DNA from: Prevotella sp.
GTDB lineage: Bacteria > Bacteroidota > Bacteroidia > Bacteroidales > Bacteroidaceae
NCBI GenBank assembly: GCA_022773825.1
Contig: JALFOF010000009.1
Coordinates: 1 to 64,000, forward strand
Direction: 5' to 3'
DNA: 64,000 bases
Part shown: piece after piece, positions 17,548-25,537 of the stretch
How the letters are laid out: the number at the start of each line of letters is the position of its first letter
How positions within the stretch are numbered: the first letter of the stretch is position 1
The notes under the pieces: generated by a model
Databases searched by the model: none
What the model saw: the letters and a program-made list of their open reading frames with translations, nothing else
What the model was told of the DNA's origin: nothing
Made by a program: the position numbers and the translations under genes

Positions 17548-18741
17548 TTACTTCACGAGTGCCATGGTGTCAGAGGCAATCATCAGCTCCTCGTCGGTAG
17601 GTATCACCACTACCTTTACCTTAGAGTCAGGTGTTGAGATGATGGCTTCCTCGCCATGTATCTGGTTGTTCTTCTCGACATCGAGCTTAATGCCCATGAA
17701 TTCCATGTCCTGACATACCACTTCGCGTATAGCGGACTGGTTCTCGCCTACTCCAGCGGTGAAGACGAGCACGTCACATCCGCCCATTGCTGCGGCGTAA
17801 GCGCCGACATACTTCTTCACTCTGTAGAAGTATGAGTCTTGAGCCACCTCTGCTTTCTTGTCTCCTGCAGCGGCAGCGGCAGCTACATCGCGCATGTCAG
17901 TGAGGCCGCAGAGACCATATACGCCTGACTTCTTATTGAGAAGGTTGGATACTCCGTCAGCATCGAGGCCGAGTTTCTTTTCTATGAAGGTTATCGCACC
18001 GCCGTCAATGTCGCCGGAGCGGGTGCCCATCATAACGCCTTCAAGCGGTGTGAGACCCATGGTAGTGTCGATACACTTACCGTCAACCACAGCGGCGAGC
18101 GAGCCACCGTTACCGATGTGCGCCGTAATCACCTTCGTTCCCTCCGCCTTCATGCCCAGATACTCAAGTGCGCGGGCACTGACATAGCGGTGAGAGGTGC
18201 CGTGGAAGCCGTAGCGGCGTATGCCGTACTTCTCATACAGCTCGTAAGGTATGGCGTACATATATGCCTTTGGCGGCATGGTCTGGTGGAAAGCGGTGTC
18301 GAATACACCCACCTGCGGCAGGCCGGGCATAAGCTCTGACACGGCGTTCACGCCCTTCATGTTGGCTGGGTTGTGCAGCGGCGCGAGGTCGCTGACCTCC
18401 TCAAAAGCCTTGATTACTTCGGGAGTGATGAGCACTGACTGCGAGAATTTCTCGCCGCCGTGCACCATGCGATGGCCTACGGCGTCGATTTCGCTGAGTG
18501 ACTTTATAACGCCGATCTCTGAATCGGTGAGGAGTGAGAAGATAAACTTCACGCCTTCCGTGTGCTCGGGGATGTCGTGCATTATCTGTTTCTTCTCGCC
18601 ATTAGCGAGTTTCACTTTGACAAAGGCGCCGTCGAGGCCTACGCGCTCTGCGCCGCCGGATGTCATTACGGAGTTGTCGTCCATGTTGTACAGGGCGTAC
18701 TTGATAGAAGAACTACCACAGTTCAATACTAATATCTTCAT
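17548..18741 (-). CDS. ackA: Acetate kinase
   Basis: MKILVLNCGSSSIKYALY; FHGTSHRYVS; 397 aa. Confidence 0.97.
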   Translation of the reverse strand: MKILVLNCGSSSIKYALYNMDDNSVMTSGGAERVGLDGAFVKVKLANGEKKQIMHDIPEHTEGVKFIFSLLTDSEIGVIKSLSEIDAVGHRMVHGGEKFSQSVLITPEVIKAFEEVSDLAPLHNPANMKGVNAVSELMPGLPQVGVFDTAFHQTMPPKAYMYAIPYELYEKYGIRRYGFHGTSHRYVSARALEYLGMKAEGTKVITAHIGNGGSLAAVVDGKCIDTTMGLTPLEGVMMGTRSGDIDGGAITFIEKKLGLDADGVSNLLNKKSGVYGLCGLTDMRDVAAAAAAGDKKAEVAQDSYFYRVKKYVGAYAAAMGGCDVLVFTAGVGENQSAIREVVCQDMEFMGIKLDVEKNNQIHGEEAIISTPDSKVKVVVIPTDEELMIASDTMALVK

Positions 18742-18759
18742 GGTTCCTTGTTTGTTGTG

Positions 18760-19773
18760 TTATGCTTTCTTTGCGTCCATTGCCTGGCAGGCTGTTATAG
18801 CCACGAGGTTTACTATGTCTTCCACTGAGCAACCGCGTGAAAGGTCGTTCACGGGGCGTGCTATGCCCTGGAGTATTGGTCCCAGTGCCTGTGCCCCCGC
18901 GAGGCGTTGCACGAGTTTGTAGCCGATGTTGCCCACTTCAAGGCTTGGGAATACCAGCACGTTTGCTTTGCCGGCGATGTCTGACCCCGGAGCCTTCTTG
19001 CAGCCAACGGCGGGTACGAGTGCTGCGTCAGCCTGCAGTTCGCCGTCTATCTTCAGTGTGGGGTCGATGGTTTTCGCTACCTTTGTGGCCTCTATCACCT
19101 TGTCCACCACCTCGTGTGTGGCAGAACCCTTTGTGGAGAAGGAGCACATTGCCACGCGTGGCTCTGCGAAGCCAGCCACTGACTTCGCTGTCTGTGCGGC
19201 GCATACGGCTATCTGTCCGAGCTGGTTAGCGTCGGGTACTGGCGTAACCGCTACGTCAGCGAATACCAGCACTCCGTTCTCGCCATACTCTGGCTTGTCG
19301 GTTATCATCAGCATGGCACCTGATACGCATGAGATGCCGGGTGCGGTCTTGATGATTTGCAGTGCCGGGCGGAGGGTGTCGCCAGTTGTTGAGAGTGCGC
19401 CGGAAATCTGTCCGTCAGCGCCTTCTGACTTGATTATGAGGCAGCCGAGGTACAGTGGGTTCTTTACCATTTCGCGAGCCTTCTCTATTGTCATGCCTTT
19501 CTTCTCGCGTAGCTTTGTCAGCAGTGCCGCCATCTCTTCTGACTTCTCGTAGTTCTCGGGGTCTATGAGCGTAGCCTTGCTTATATTCTGGAGGTTATGC
19601 TCCTTCGCCAGTGCCTCTACTTTGCCGGGGTTGCCTATGAGTATGAGGTCCGCGATTTCCTGCTCCAGCACCTTGTCTGCTGCTATGAGAGTCCTTTCCT
19701 CCTCAGCTTCGGGGAGTACGATGCGCTGTTTGTTAGCCTTTGCGCGTGCTACAATCTGATCAATTAAGCTCAT
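18760..19773 (-). CDS. pta: Phosphate acetyltransferase
   Basis: 337 aa; IVLPEAEEERTLIAADKVL; MLMITDKPEYGENGVLVFADVAVTP. Confidence 0.96.
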   Translation of the reverse strand: MSLIDQIVARAKANKQRIVLPEAEEERTLIAADKVLEQEIADLILIGNPGKVEALAKEHNLQNISKATLIDPENYEKSEEMAALLTKLREKKGMTIEKAREMVKNPLYLGCLIIKSEGADGQISGALSTTGDTLRPALQIIKTAPGISCVSGAMLMITDKPEYGENGVLVFADVAVTPVPDANQLGQIAVCAAQTAKSVAGFAEPRVAMCSFSTKGSATHEVVDKVIEATKVAKTIDPTLKIDGELQADAALVPAVGCKKAPGSDIAGKANVLVFPSLEVGNIGYKLVQRLAGAQALGPILQGIARPVNDLSRGCSVEDIVNLVAITACQAMDAKKA

Positions 19774-19805
19774 TGTCTTTTGTTTTAGAAGTTATGTTAG
19801 TTGTT

Positions 19806-20573
19806 TTATAGTTCCTCGGTAAGTATTGCTTCAAGGTTTTCCGCTGACAGTCTGAGGCGGAACTGCCCCCTCATTGCCGCGGAAATGCGCCCTGTCTCTT
19901 CCGACACCACTATGGCTATGGCGTCCGACTGCTGCGATATGCCCATGGCGGCACGGTGGCGCAGTCCCAGTTCGCGGGGTATGTCGAGGTCGTGGCTCAC
20001 GGGTAGTATGCATCCCGCCGCCTTTATGCGCTTGTTGGATATAATCATCGCGCCGTCGTGCAGCGGGGAGTTCTTGAAGAATATGTTTTCTATCAGTCTC
20101 TGGTTGATGTTGGCGTTCACCGTGTCGCCCGTCTCCACGATATCGTTGAGCGGTGTGCCGCGCTCTATCACTATCAGTGCGCCGCACTTTGCCCTTGCCA
20201 TATTGATGCAGGCCATTACTATCGGCATTATTGCCTCGCGGTCTATGGAGGGTTTGTCCTCCTTTTTAATGAAGAGTTTTATGAATGAGTGCATCCTGCG
20301 CTGTTCGCCTACGGTGTATAGGAATTTGCGTATCTCTTCTTGGAAGAGCACTATTATCGCCAGCGCGCCTACGCTTACGAACTTGTCGAATATCACTCCC
20401 GTGAGGCGCATCTCAAGCACTTGCGATACGAGCAGCCACACTATGATGAAGGACAGTATGCCGATGAACACGTTTAGCGTCCTCGATTCGCGCATGAACC
20501 GATATGTGTAGTAGAGCAGTATTGCGACGAACAATATGTCCACGGCGTCCTTTATGCCGAAGGAGATGAACAA
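19806..20573 (-). CDS. cdaA: Diadenylate cyclase (CdaA-type); start uncertain (TTG 20573 or ATG 20699)
   Basis: DAVDILFVAILLYYTYRFMRESRTLNVF; PLHDGAMII and LGLRHRAAMGISQQSDAIAIVVSEETG DAC-domain motifs. Confidence 0.9.
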   Translation of the reverse strand: MFISFGIKDAVDILFVAILLYYTYRFMRESRTLNVFIGILSFIIVWLLVSQVLEMRLTGVIFDKFVSVGALAIIVLFQEEIRKFLYTVGEQRRMHSFIKLFIKKEDKPSIDREAIMPIVMACINMARAKCGALIVIERGTPLNDIVETGDTVNANINQRLIENIFFKNSPLHDGAMIISNKRIKAAGCILPVSHDLDIPRELGLRHRAAMGISQQSDAIAIVVSEETGRISAAMRGQFRLRLSAENLEAILTEEL

Positions 20574-20577
20574 TTCT

Positions 20578-20735
20578 TGGTGGTTTAGTTGTTTAGTTGT
20601 TTTGTTGTTTAGTTCTTTTTGTTGTTTGGTTCTTGCCTGCGCAAGCGTCACTGCGTGCCGGGCGGTTTCGTGGTATGGTTGCTTCTCTGCCTTGGGCAAG
20701 AAGTGTCACTGCGTGCCGGGCGATTTTGTTGTTCG
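20578..20735. repeat. GTTTAGTT octamer-like tract plus duplicated GTCACTGCGTGCCGGGCG between cdaA and folP
   Basis: tggtttagttgtttagttgttttgttgtttagtt; cgtcactgcgtgccgggcggtttcg ... tgtcactgcgtgccgggcgattttg. Confidence 0.8.
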
Positions 20736-20739
20736 CGGT

Positions 20740-21618
20740 TCAGAGACTTGTTGCCAGTTGGCTGGCTATCAGCACCGTCTCCTGCGCTTCTTTCACGTCG
20801 TGCACCCTCAGTATGTCCGCGCCGTTTTGTAGTGCCACGAGGTTGGCGAGCATGGTGCCCCTCATTGCCGAGGCGTCCTGCGCCGTGCCGCCGAGCAGCT
20901 GCCATATCATGCGTTTACGGCTCATCCCGGCGAGCAGTGGTAGGGTGGGGAAGGCCTCTTTAATCTCCCGTTGCCTGCGCAACACCTCGAAGTTGCCGCC
21001 TATCACGTCTTTGCCGAAGCCGTATCCGGGGTCGAGGATGATGTCTTCCACACCCAGCGAGCGTAGCGTCGCCACCTCACTGCGGAAGTTGCGCAACATA
21101 CTCTCTATGTCAGATTGTACCGACATTAATATATAAGGTACGCGCAAGCGCGCTACCTCCTTGAATATCGCAGGCACTCCGTCGCCGTCCACCGCGCCGT
21201 CCAGAGGCTTGTCCACGATGCCCGTTATGCCCCCCTCTGACACGTCGTTTATGATGTCCGCGCCATATTCCTCCACCGCCATCCTCGCCACGGCGGGACG
21301 GTAAGTGTCTATGCTCACCACTACGTCGGGATGTGCGCCCCGCACTGTCGCCAGCGCATGGCGCATACGCCTCATCTCCTCCTCCTCGCTCACCTCTGCG
21401 GCTCCCGGCCGCGTGCTGAAAGCGCCGATGTCGATGATGGCGCCACCCTCGCGCAGTATCTCGTCCGCCCTCTCGGCAATCTCGTGGCTCGCCTGTTTGC
21501 GGCTGCCCTCAAAGAAAGAGTCGGGTGTGCAGTTCAGTATGCCCATTACAACGGGCGCGTTGTCGCGGCAGATGCCTTTGCGTCGGAATATGGTGTCTAA
21601 GATGTTGCTGCTTGACAT
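20740..21618 (-). CDS. folP: Dihydropteroate synthase
   Basis: VVMGILNCTPDSFFEGSR; IIDIGAFSTRPGA; DIILDPGYGFGKD. Confidence 0.96.
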   Translation of the reverse strand: MSSSNILDTIFRRKGICRDNAPVVMGILNCTPDSFFEGSRKQASHEIAERADEILREGGAIIDIGAFSTRPGAAEVSEEEEMRRMRHALATVRGAHPDVVVSIDTYRPAVARMAVEEYGADIINDVSEGGITGIVDKPLDGAVDGDGVPAIFKEVARLRVPYILMSVQSDIESMLRNFRSEVATLRSLGVEDIILDPGYGFGKDVIGGNFEVLRRQREIKEAFPTLPLLAGMSRKRMIWQLLGGTAQDASAMRGTMLANLVALQNGADILRVHDVKEAQETVLIASQLATSL

Positions 21619-21664
21619 AGTTTTCTAAGGAAGGGAAACGCATGGCGTTTTCCCTTTTGTGCTA

Positions 21665-21696
21665 CAAAAGTACCAATAATTTTGCACTCTTGCAAA
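21665..21696 (-). promoter_or_regulatory. Bacteroidota-type promoter for folP (minus strand TTTG-N20-TACTTTTG)
   Basis: Reverse complement reads TTTGCAAGAGTGCAAAATTATTGGTACTTTTG. Confidence 0.65.
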
Positions 21697-21787
21697 CTTT
21701 TTTTCTAAATTTATTATGCAGATAAGGTCATTTGTCAAAAAAAATCATTATTTTTGCATCGTGAAGCGATTACGACACAAATAAGAT

Positions 21788-22759
21788 ATGACAATGAAGA
21801 CATTTTTCAACGCTAAAGACCTTGGCAGCATCACCGAAGCCCTTGCCGAGGCACAGATGGTGAAGCGGGACCGTTTCGCCTTCCAGCATCTGGGCAAGAA
21901 CAAGACACTCCTCATGGTGTTCTTCAACAACTCCCTGCGCACGCGCCTCTCCACGCAGAAGGCGGCGATGAACCTTGGCATGAACGTCATAGTGCTTGAT
22001 GTGAACGCCGGCGCGTGGAAACTGGAGACGGAGCGCGGAGTGATAATGGACGGCGACAAGTCTGAGCACCTGCTGGAGGCGATACCCGTGATGGGCAGCT
22101 TCTGCGACATCATAGGCATACGCTCCTTCGCCGGCCTTACCGACAGGGACTTCGACTATGCCGAGACCATCGTCAACCAGTTCGTGCAGTACAGTGGCAA
22201 GCCCGTCTTCGCTATGGAGACAGCCACCGTGCACCCCCTTCAGGCCTTCGCGGACCTCATCACCATTGAGGAGCACAAGACCACCGAGCGTGTCAAGGCC
22301 GTGCTGACATGGGCGCCGCACTGCCGCGCTTTGCCTCAGGCCGTGCCCAACTCCTTCGCTGAGTGGATGCTCGCCGCCCCCAACGTGGACCTCGTTATCA
22401 CCCACCCCGAGGGCTACGAGCTGGACCCGCGCTTCGTGGCAGGCGCGACGGTGGAGTATGACCAGAAGAAGGCTTTTGAGGGAGCGGACTTCATTTACGC
22501 CAAGAACTGGTCGTGCCCCGGTGTCACCAATCCCGCGGACTACGGTAAGATACTCTCCAAGGATATGTCGTGGACGGTGGACGCGCAGCACATGGCGTGG
22601 ACAAACAATGCCAAGTTCCTGCACTGCCTGCCCGTGCGACGCGGACTGATAGTGACGGACGATGTGATAGAAAGTCCCAACTCACTTGTCATCCCCGAGG
22701 CTGCCAACCGTGAGATAAGCGCGGAGGTGGTGATAAAGCGTATGCTCGAGGCACTGTAA
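21788..22759 (+). CDS. argF': N-acyl-L-ornithine carbamoyltransferase (N-succinyl/N-acetylornithine transcarbamylase family)
   Basis: FFNNSLRTRLSTQKAAMNLGMNVIVLD; KLETERGVIMDGDKSEHLLEAIPVMG; HCLPVRRGLIVTDDVI. Confidence 0.93.
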   Translation: MTMKTFFNAKDLGSITEALAEAQMVKRDRFAFQHLGKNKTLLMVFFNNSLRTRLSTQKAAMNLGMNVIVLDVNAGAWKLETERGVIMDGDKSEHLLEAIPVMGSFCDIIGIRSFAGLTDRDFDYAETIVNQFVQYSGKPVFAMETATVHPLQAFADLITIEEHKTTERVKAVLTWAPHCRALPQAVPNSFAEWMLAAPNVDLVITHPEGYELDPRFVAGATVEYDQKKAFEGADFIYAKNWSCPGVTNPADYGKILSKDMSWTVDAQHMAWTNNAKFLHCLPVRRGLIVTDDVIESPNSLVIPEAANREISAEVVIKRMLEAL

Positions 22760-22882
22760 ACGCCACGCTTTTACAACGCACCCGTTTGGTCGCAAGGTAA
22801 AAGCATAGCGATTGCAAGGTAAAAGCATAGTTATTACGATGTGAAAGCATAGCTATTACAAAGCAAAAGCATAGCGATTGCC
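22756..22882. repeat. 22-bp-period palindromic repeat array 2 (4 clear units, plus 1-2 degenerate units overlapping the argF' stop codon)
   Basis: GTAAACGCCACGCTTTTAC ... GTAAAAAGCATAGCGATTGC|AAG|GTAAAAGCATAGTTATTAC|GAT|GTGAAAGCATAGCTATTAC|AAA|GCAAAAGCATAGCGATTGC. Confidence 0.95.
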
Positions 22883-23194
22883 AGAAAGGGAGGTGACGAC
22901 AGCCATTGACTGGAATGGCAGTCGCTGTGACACGGCTGTCATGCCGCCCTGCGGTAAGGAAACGTTAAGAAAACGGTCGCAAGGCTTAAAACCGTTGGGA
23001 GAAGGTTAAAAAACGGCATGGGGATGCTTAAAGAAGTTTGCGAAAGTGAAAAAACAGACTGCCACCGTGGCAAGGCGGCACGCCGCTTGCAGTAAGGTGG
23101 GCAGAGGTTGCGAGGCCAGCAGAGCATAAGAGCCCGGCGGCTAACAGACCCCTTTTAATAGAATGTCTAACTAAAATTAATAGGAGGAAAGACT

Positions 23195-23632
23195 ATGTTA
23201 CCTACAATGTATTCTAATCGCAATCAAGGATGGCTCCCATCAATCTTCAACGACTTCTTCAGCGACTCGTGGATGCCCGCAAAGTTCACTGGTACCACGC
23301 CTGCCATCAACGTCAGTGAGGACGACAAAGCCTACAAGGTGGAGGTGGCAGCGCCGGGTATGACGAAGGAAGACTTCAAGCTGAGCCTGTCAAACGATGA
23401 CCTCGTAATCTCCATGGAGAAGAAGAGTGACGACAAGCAGGAGGACAAGGACGCGAAATACCTGCGCCGCGAGTTCAGCTACTCTAAGTTCGAGCAGCGG
23501 CTGGCACTGCCAGAGAACATAGAAAAGCAGAACATCTGCGCCAACATGACCGACGGTGTGCTGACCATCTGCATACCGAAGATGACAGAGGAGAAGAAAG
23601 CGCAGGAGGCGCAGTGTATAGAAATAAAATAA
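23195..23632 (+). CDS. Hsp20/alpha-crystallin family small heat-shock protein
   Basis: 145 aa; YKVEVAAPGMTKEDFKLSLSNDDLVISMEKK; LRREFSYSKFEQRLALPENI. Confidence 0.96.
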   Translation: MLPTMYSNRNQGWLPSIFNDFFSDSWMPAKFTGTTPAINVSEDDKAYKVEVAAPGMTKEDFKLSLSNDDLVISMEKKSDDKQEDKDAKYLRREFSYSKFEQRLALPENIEKQNICANMTDGVLTICIPKMTEEKKAQEAQCIEIK

Positions 23633-23657
23633 TGTTTAATGCTCAATAACCTATTTC

Positions 23658-23694
23658 GGGGGCTGTCTGGCGTTATGCCGGGCAGCCCCTTTTC
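23658..23694 (+). terminator. Intrinsic terminator after hsp20
   Basis: GGGGCTGTCTGGC-GTTAT-GCCGGGCAGCCCCTTTT. Confidence 0.85.
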
Positions 23695-23747
23695 CGTGCC
23701 TTTCCATGCCCGGCAGGCATGGCGGAGCGCATTTCGCCCCGTTTTTC

Positions 23748-23778
23748 TTTGCTGTTCCACGAAAAATGACTATCTTTG
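23748..23778 (+). promoter_or_regulatory. Bacteroidota-type promoter (TTTG-N19-TATCTTTG) for the sensor kinase gene
   Basis: TTTG at 23748-23751, TATCTTTG at 23771-23778. Confidence 0.75.
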
Positions 23779-23915
23779 CGGCAGACTTGCGGTCAGCACC
23801 CATTTCCGCACTGCATATACGAAGGCACGACATCCCTGTCGTGCGGTGGGCGAAAGCGTGAAAACAAGCGGCTGTAATGCAAGACTTCGTGGCTGACGGC
23901 GGTTGCCGCCGCAAC

Positions 23916-25091
23916 ATGATAACTCAATCCACAAGAATGTTCTGGACAGACAAGATACGCCAAATAAAGATAACCCTCATGGTGGCGGCGGTGATGATAG
24001 CCGCCGCGTCGCTCGTGGCGAGCCATTTCCTCGTGCAGGATTTGGCGAAGGAGGAGCGTAACCGGATGGAGATATGGGCGGAGGCGATACACAGTCTCAG
24101 TACGGCGGACGACAACACAGACCTCAATCTCGTGCTGAAGGTGCTGGAAGAGAACAGCACCATACCCGTGATAGTGACGGACGCGAAGGGCTATGTGCAG
24201 ACTTTCCGTAACGTGGAGATAGACGCTGCCGATGCTGCTGACAGCATGGCGGTGGCAGAGCGTAAAGCGGCGATGATGCGCGCGCACCGGCAGAGCATAA
24301 AGGTGGAGCTGACGGAGGCGCCGGGTGACTACCTGCTGGTATGCTATGACGACTCGTTGCTGCTCACAAGGCTCGCCTATTACCCATATATACAGCTGGG
24401 CATCGTGATGCTCTTCGTGGTGATAGCCATCTTTGCCCTCCTCACCTCCAAAAAGGCGGAGCAGAACAAGGTGTGGGTGGGACTGTCGAAGGAAACGGCA
24501 CACCAGCTCGGAACGCCGATTTCGAGCCTCATGGCGTGGACGGAGATACTGCGTGAGACGTATCCCGATGATGCGCTGATACCCGAGATGGACAAGGATG
24601 TGAAACGCCTGCAACTGATAGCCGACCGCTTCTCGAAGATTGGTTCCACGCCCGAAAAGCGGGAGGTGTCGCTGGCGGAGCTGCTGGGGCACGTGGTGGA
24701 CTATATGGACAGGCGTACCTCGCAGAAGGTTAGCATAACGGCGGAGGTGGACGAGGGCGTTGACAGCGTCAACGTAAACCCGCAGTTGTTTGAATGGGTC
24801 TTTGAGAACCTGTGCAAGAATGCCGTGGATGCCATGGAGGGCAGGGGTAGCATACACATTCATGCCTTCAGCGCGGAAGGGCGGACAATGATAGATGTCG
24901 CTGACACGGGCAAGGGCATAGAGCGCAAGAACATCAAAAACGTCTTCCGACCAGGCTTCACCACCAAGAAGAGAGGGTGGGGGCTGGGGCTCTCGCTCGC
25001 CAAACGCATTGTCGAGGAGTATCACGATGGCAGCATATACGTGCTGCGCTCGGAGGTTGGAGTAGGCACCACTTTCCGCATAGAGGTGTAG
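23916..25091 (+). CDS. Two-TM sensor histidine kinase, PorY-like
   Basis: GLSKETAHQLGTPISSLMAWTEILRE H-box; FENLCKNAVDAM N-box; DTGKGI; GWGLGLSLAKRIVEEYHDG; start could also be 23877 or 23937. Confidence 0.9.
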   Translation: MITQSTRMFWTDKIRQIKITLMVAAVMIAAASLVASHFLVQDLAKEERNRMEIWAEAIHSLSTADDNTDLNLVLKVLEENSTIPVIVTDAKGYVQTFRNVEIDAADAADSMAVAERKAAMMRAHRQSIKVELTEAPGDYLLVCYDDSLLLTRLAYYPYIQLGIVMLFVVIAIFALLTSKKAEQNKVWVGLSKETAHQLGTPISSLMAWTEILRETYPDDALIPEMDKDVKRLQLIADRFSKIGSTPEKREVSLAELLGHVVDYMDRRTSQKVSITAEVDEGVDSVNVNPQLFEWVFENLCKNAVDAMEGRGSIHIHAFSAEGRTMIDVADTGKGIERKNIKNVFRPGFTTKKRGWGLGLSLAKRIVEEYHDGSIYVLRSEVGVGTTFRIEV

Positions 25092-25150
25092 CGAAGCGGG
25101 GGCGGCAAACAACTTTTAACGTTTCACGCCGAACTTTTACCCCGCAACTC

Positions 25151-25181
25151 TTGGAAACCTTGTCTTTTTTTTGTAACTTTG
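25151..25181 (+). promoter_or_regulatory. Putative promoter (TTGG-N19-TAACTTTG) upstream of the tandem-repeat leader
   Basis: TAACTTTG at 25174-25181 with TTGG at 25151-25154. Confidence 0.55.
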
Positions 25182-25256
25182 CCACTGAATAGGGGCGGTG
25201 CGGTGTATCGGTCGGTGTCGGGTTCCTGTTTCGGGCTTCAGACGGCATAGCCACCC

Positions 25257-25520
25257 AACAACCTCCCACCTTCCACCCAACAACCTCCCACCTTCCACCC
25301 AACAACCTCCCACCTTCCACCCAACAACCTCCCACCTTCCACCCAACAACCTCCCACCTCCACCCCAACAACCTCCCACCTCCACCCCAACAACCTCCCA
25401 CCTTCACCCCAACAACCTCCCTCCTTCACCCCAACAACCTCCCACCTTCACCCCAACAACCTCCCACCTTCAACCCCATAACCTCCCACCTCCACCCCAA
25501 CAACCTCCCACCTCCAACCT
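25257..25520. repeat. C-rich 22-bp tandem repeat (AACAACCTCCCACCTTCCACCC), ~12 units
   Basis: Unit starts at 25257, 25279, 25301, 25323, 25345, 25367, 25389, 25411, 25433 and 25455, exactly 22 bp apart; last units slip by 1 bp. Confidence 0.97.
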
Positions 25521-25537
25521 CCAACCTTAGCAAAAGC

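Noticed and set aside
17548-19773. ackA-pta as part of an unusual system
   Set aside because: Ordinary acetate pathway pair with a standard terminator.
23793-25112. 439-aa minus-strand ORF antisense to the sensor kinase
   Set aside because: Translation is His/Arg-rich low-quality sequence; the plus-strand kinase has clear domain motifs. High-GC antisense artefact.
25198-25530. 110-aa Pro-rich ORF (NLPPSTQQPPTFHPTT repeats)
   Set aside because: Arises from a 22-bp repeat without stops. 22 is not a multiple of 3 and all frames stay open, so coding selection is unlikely.
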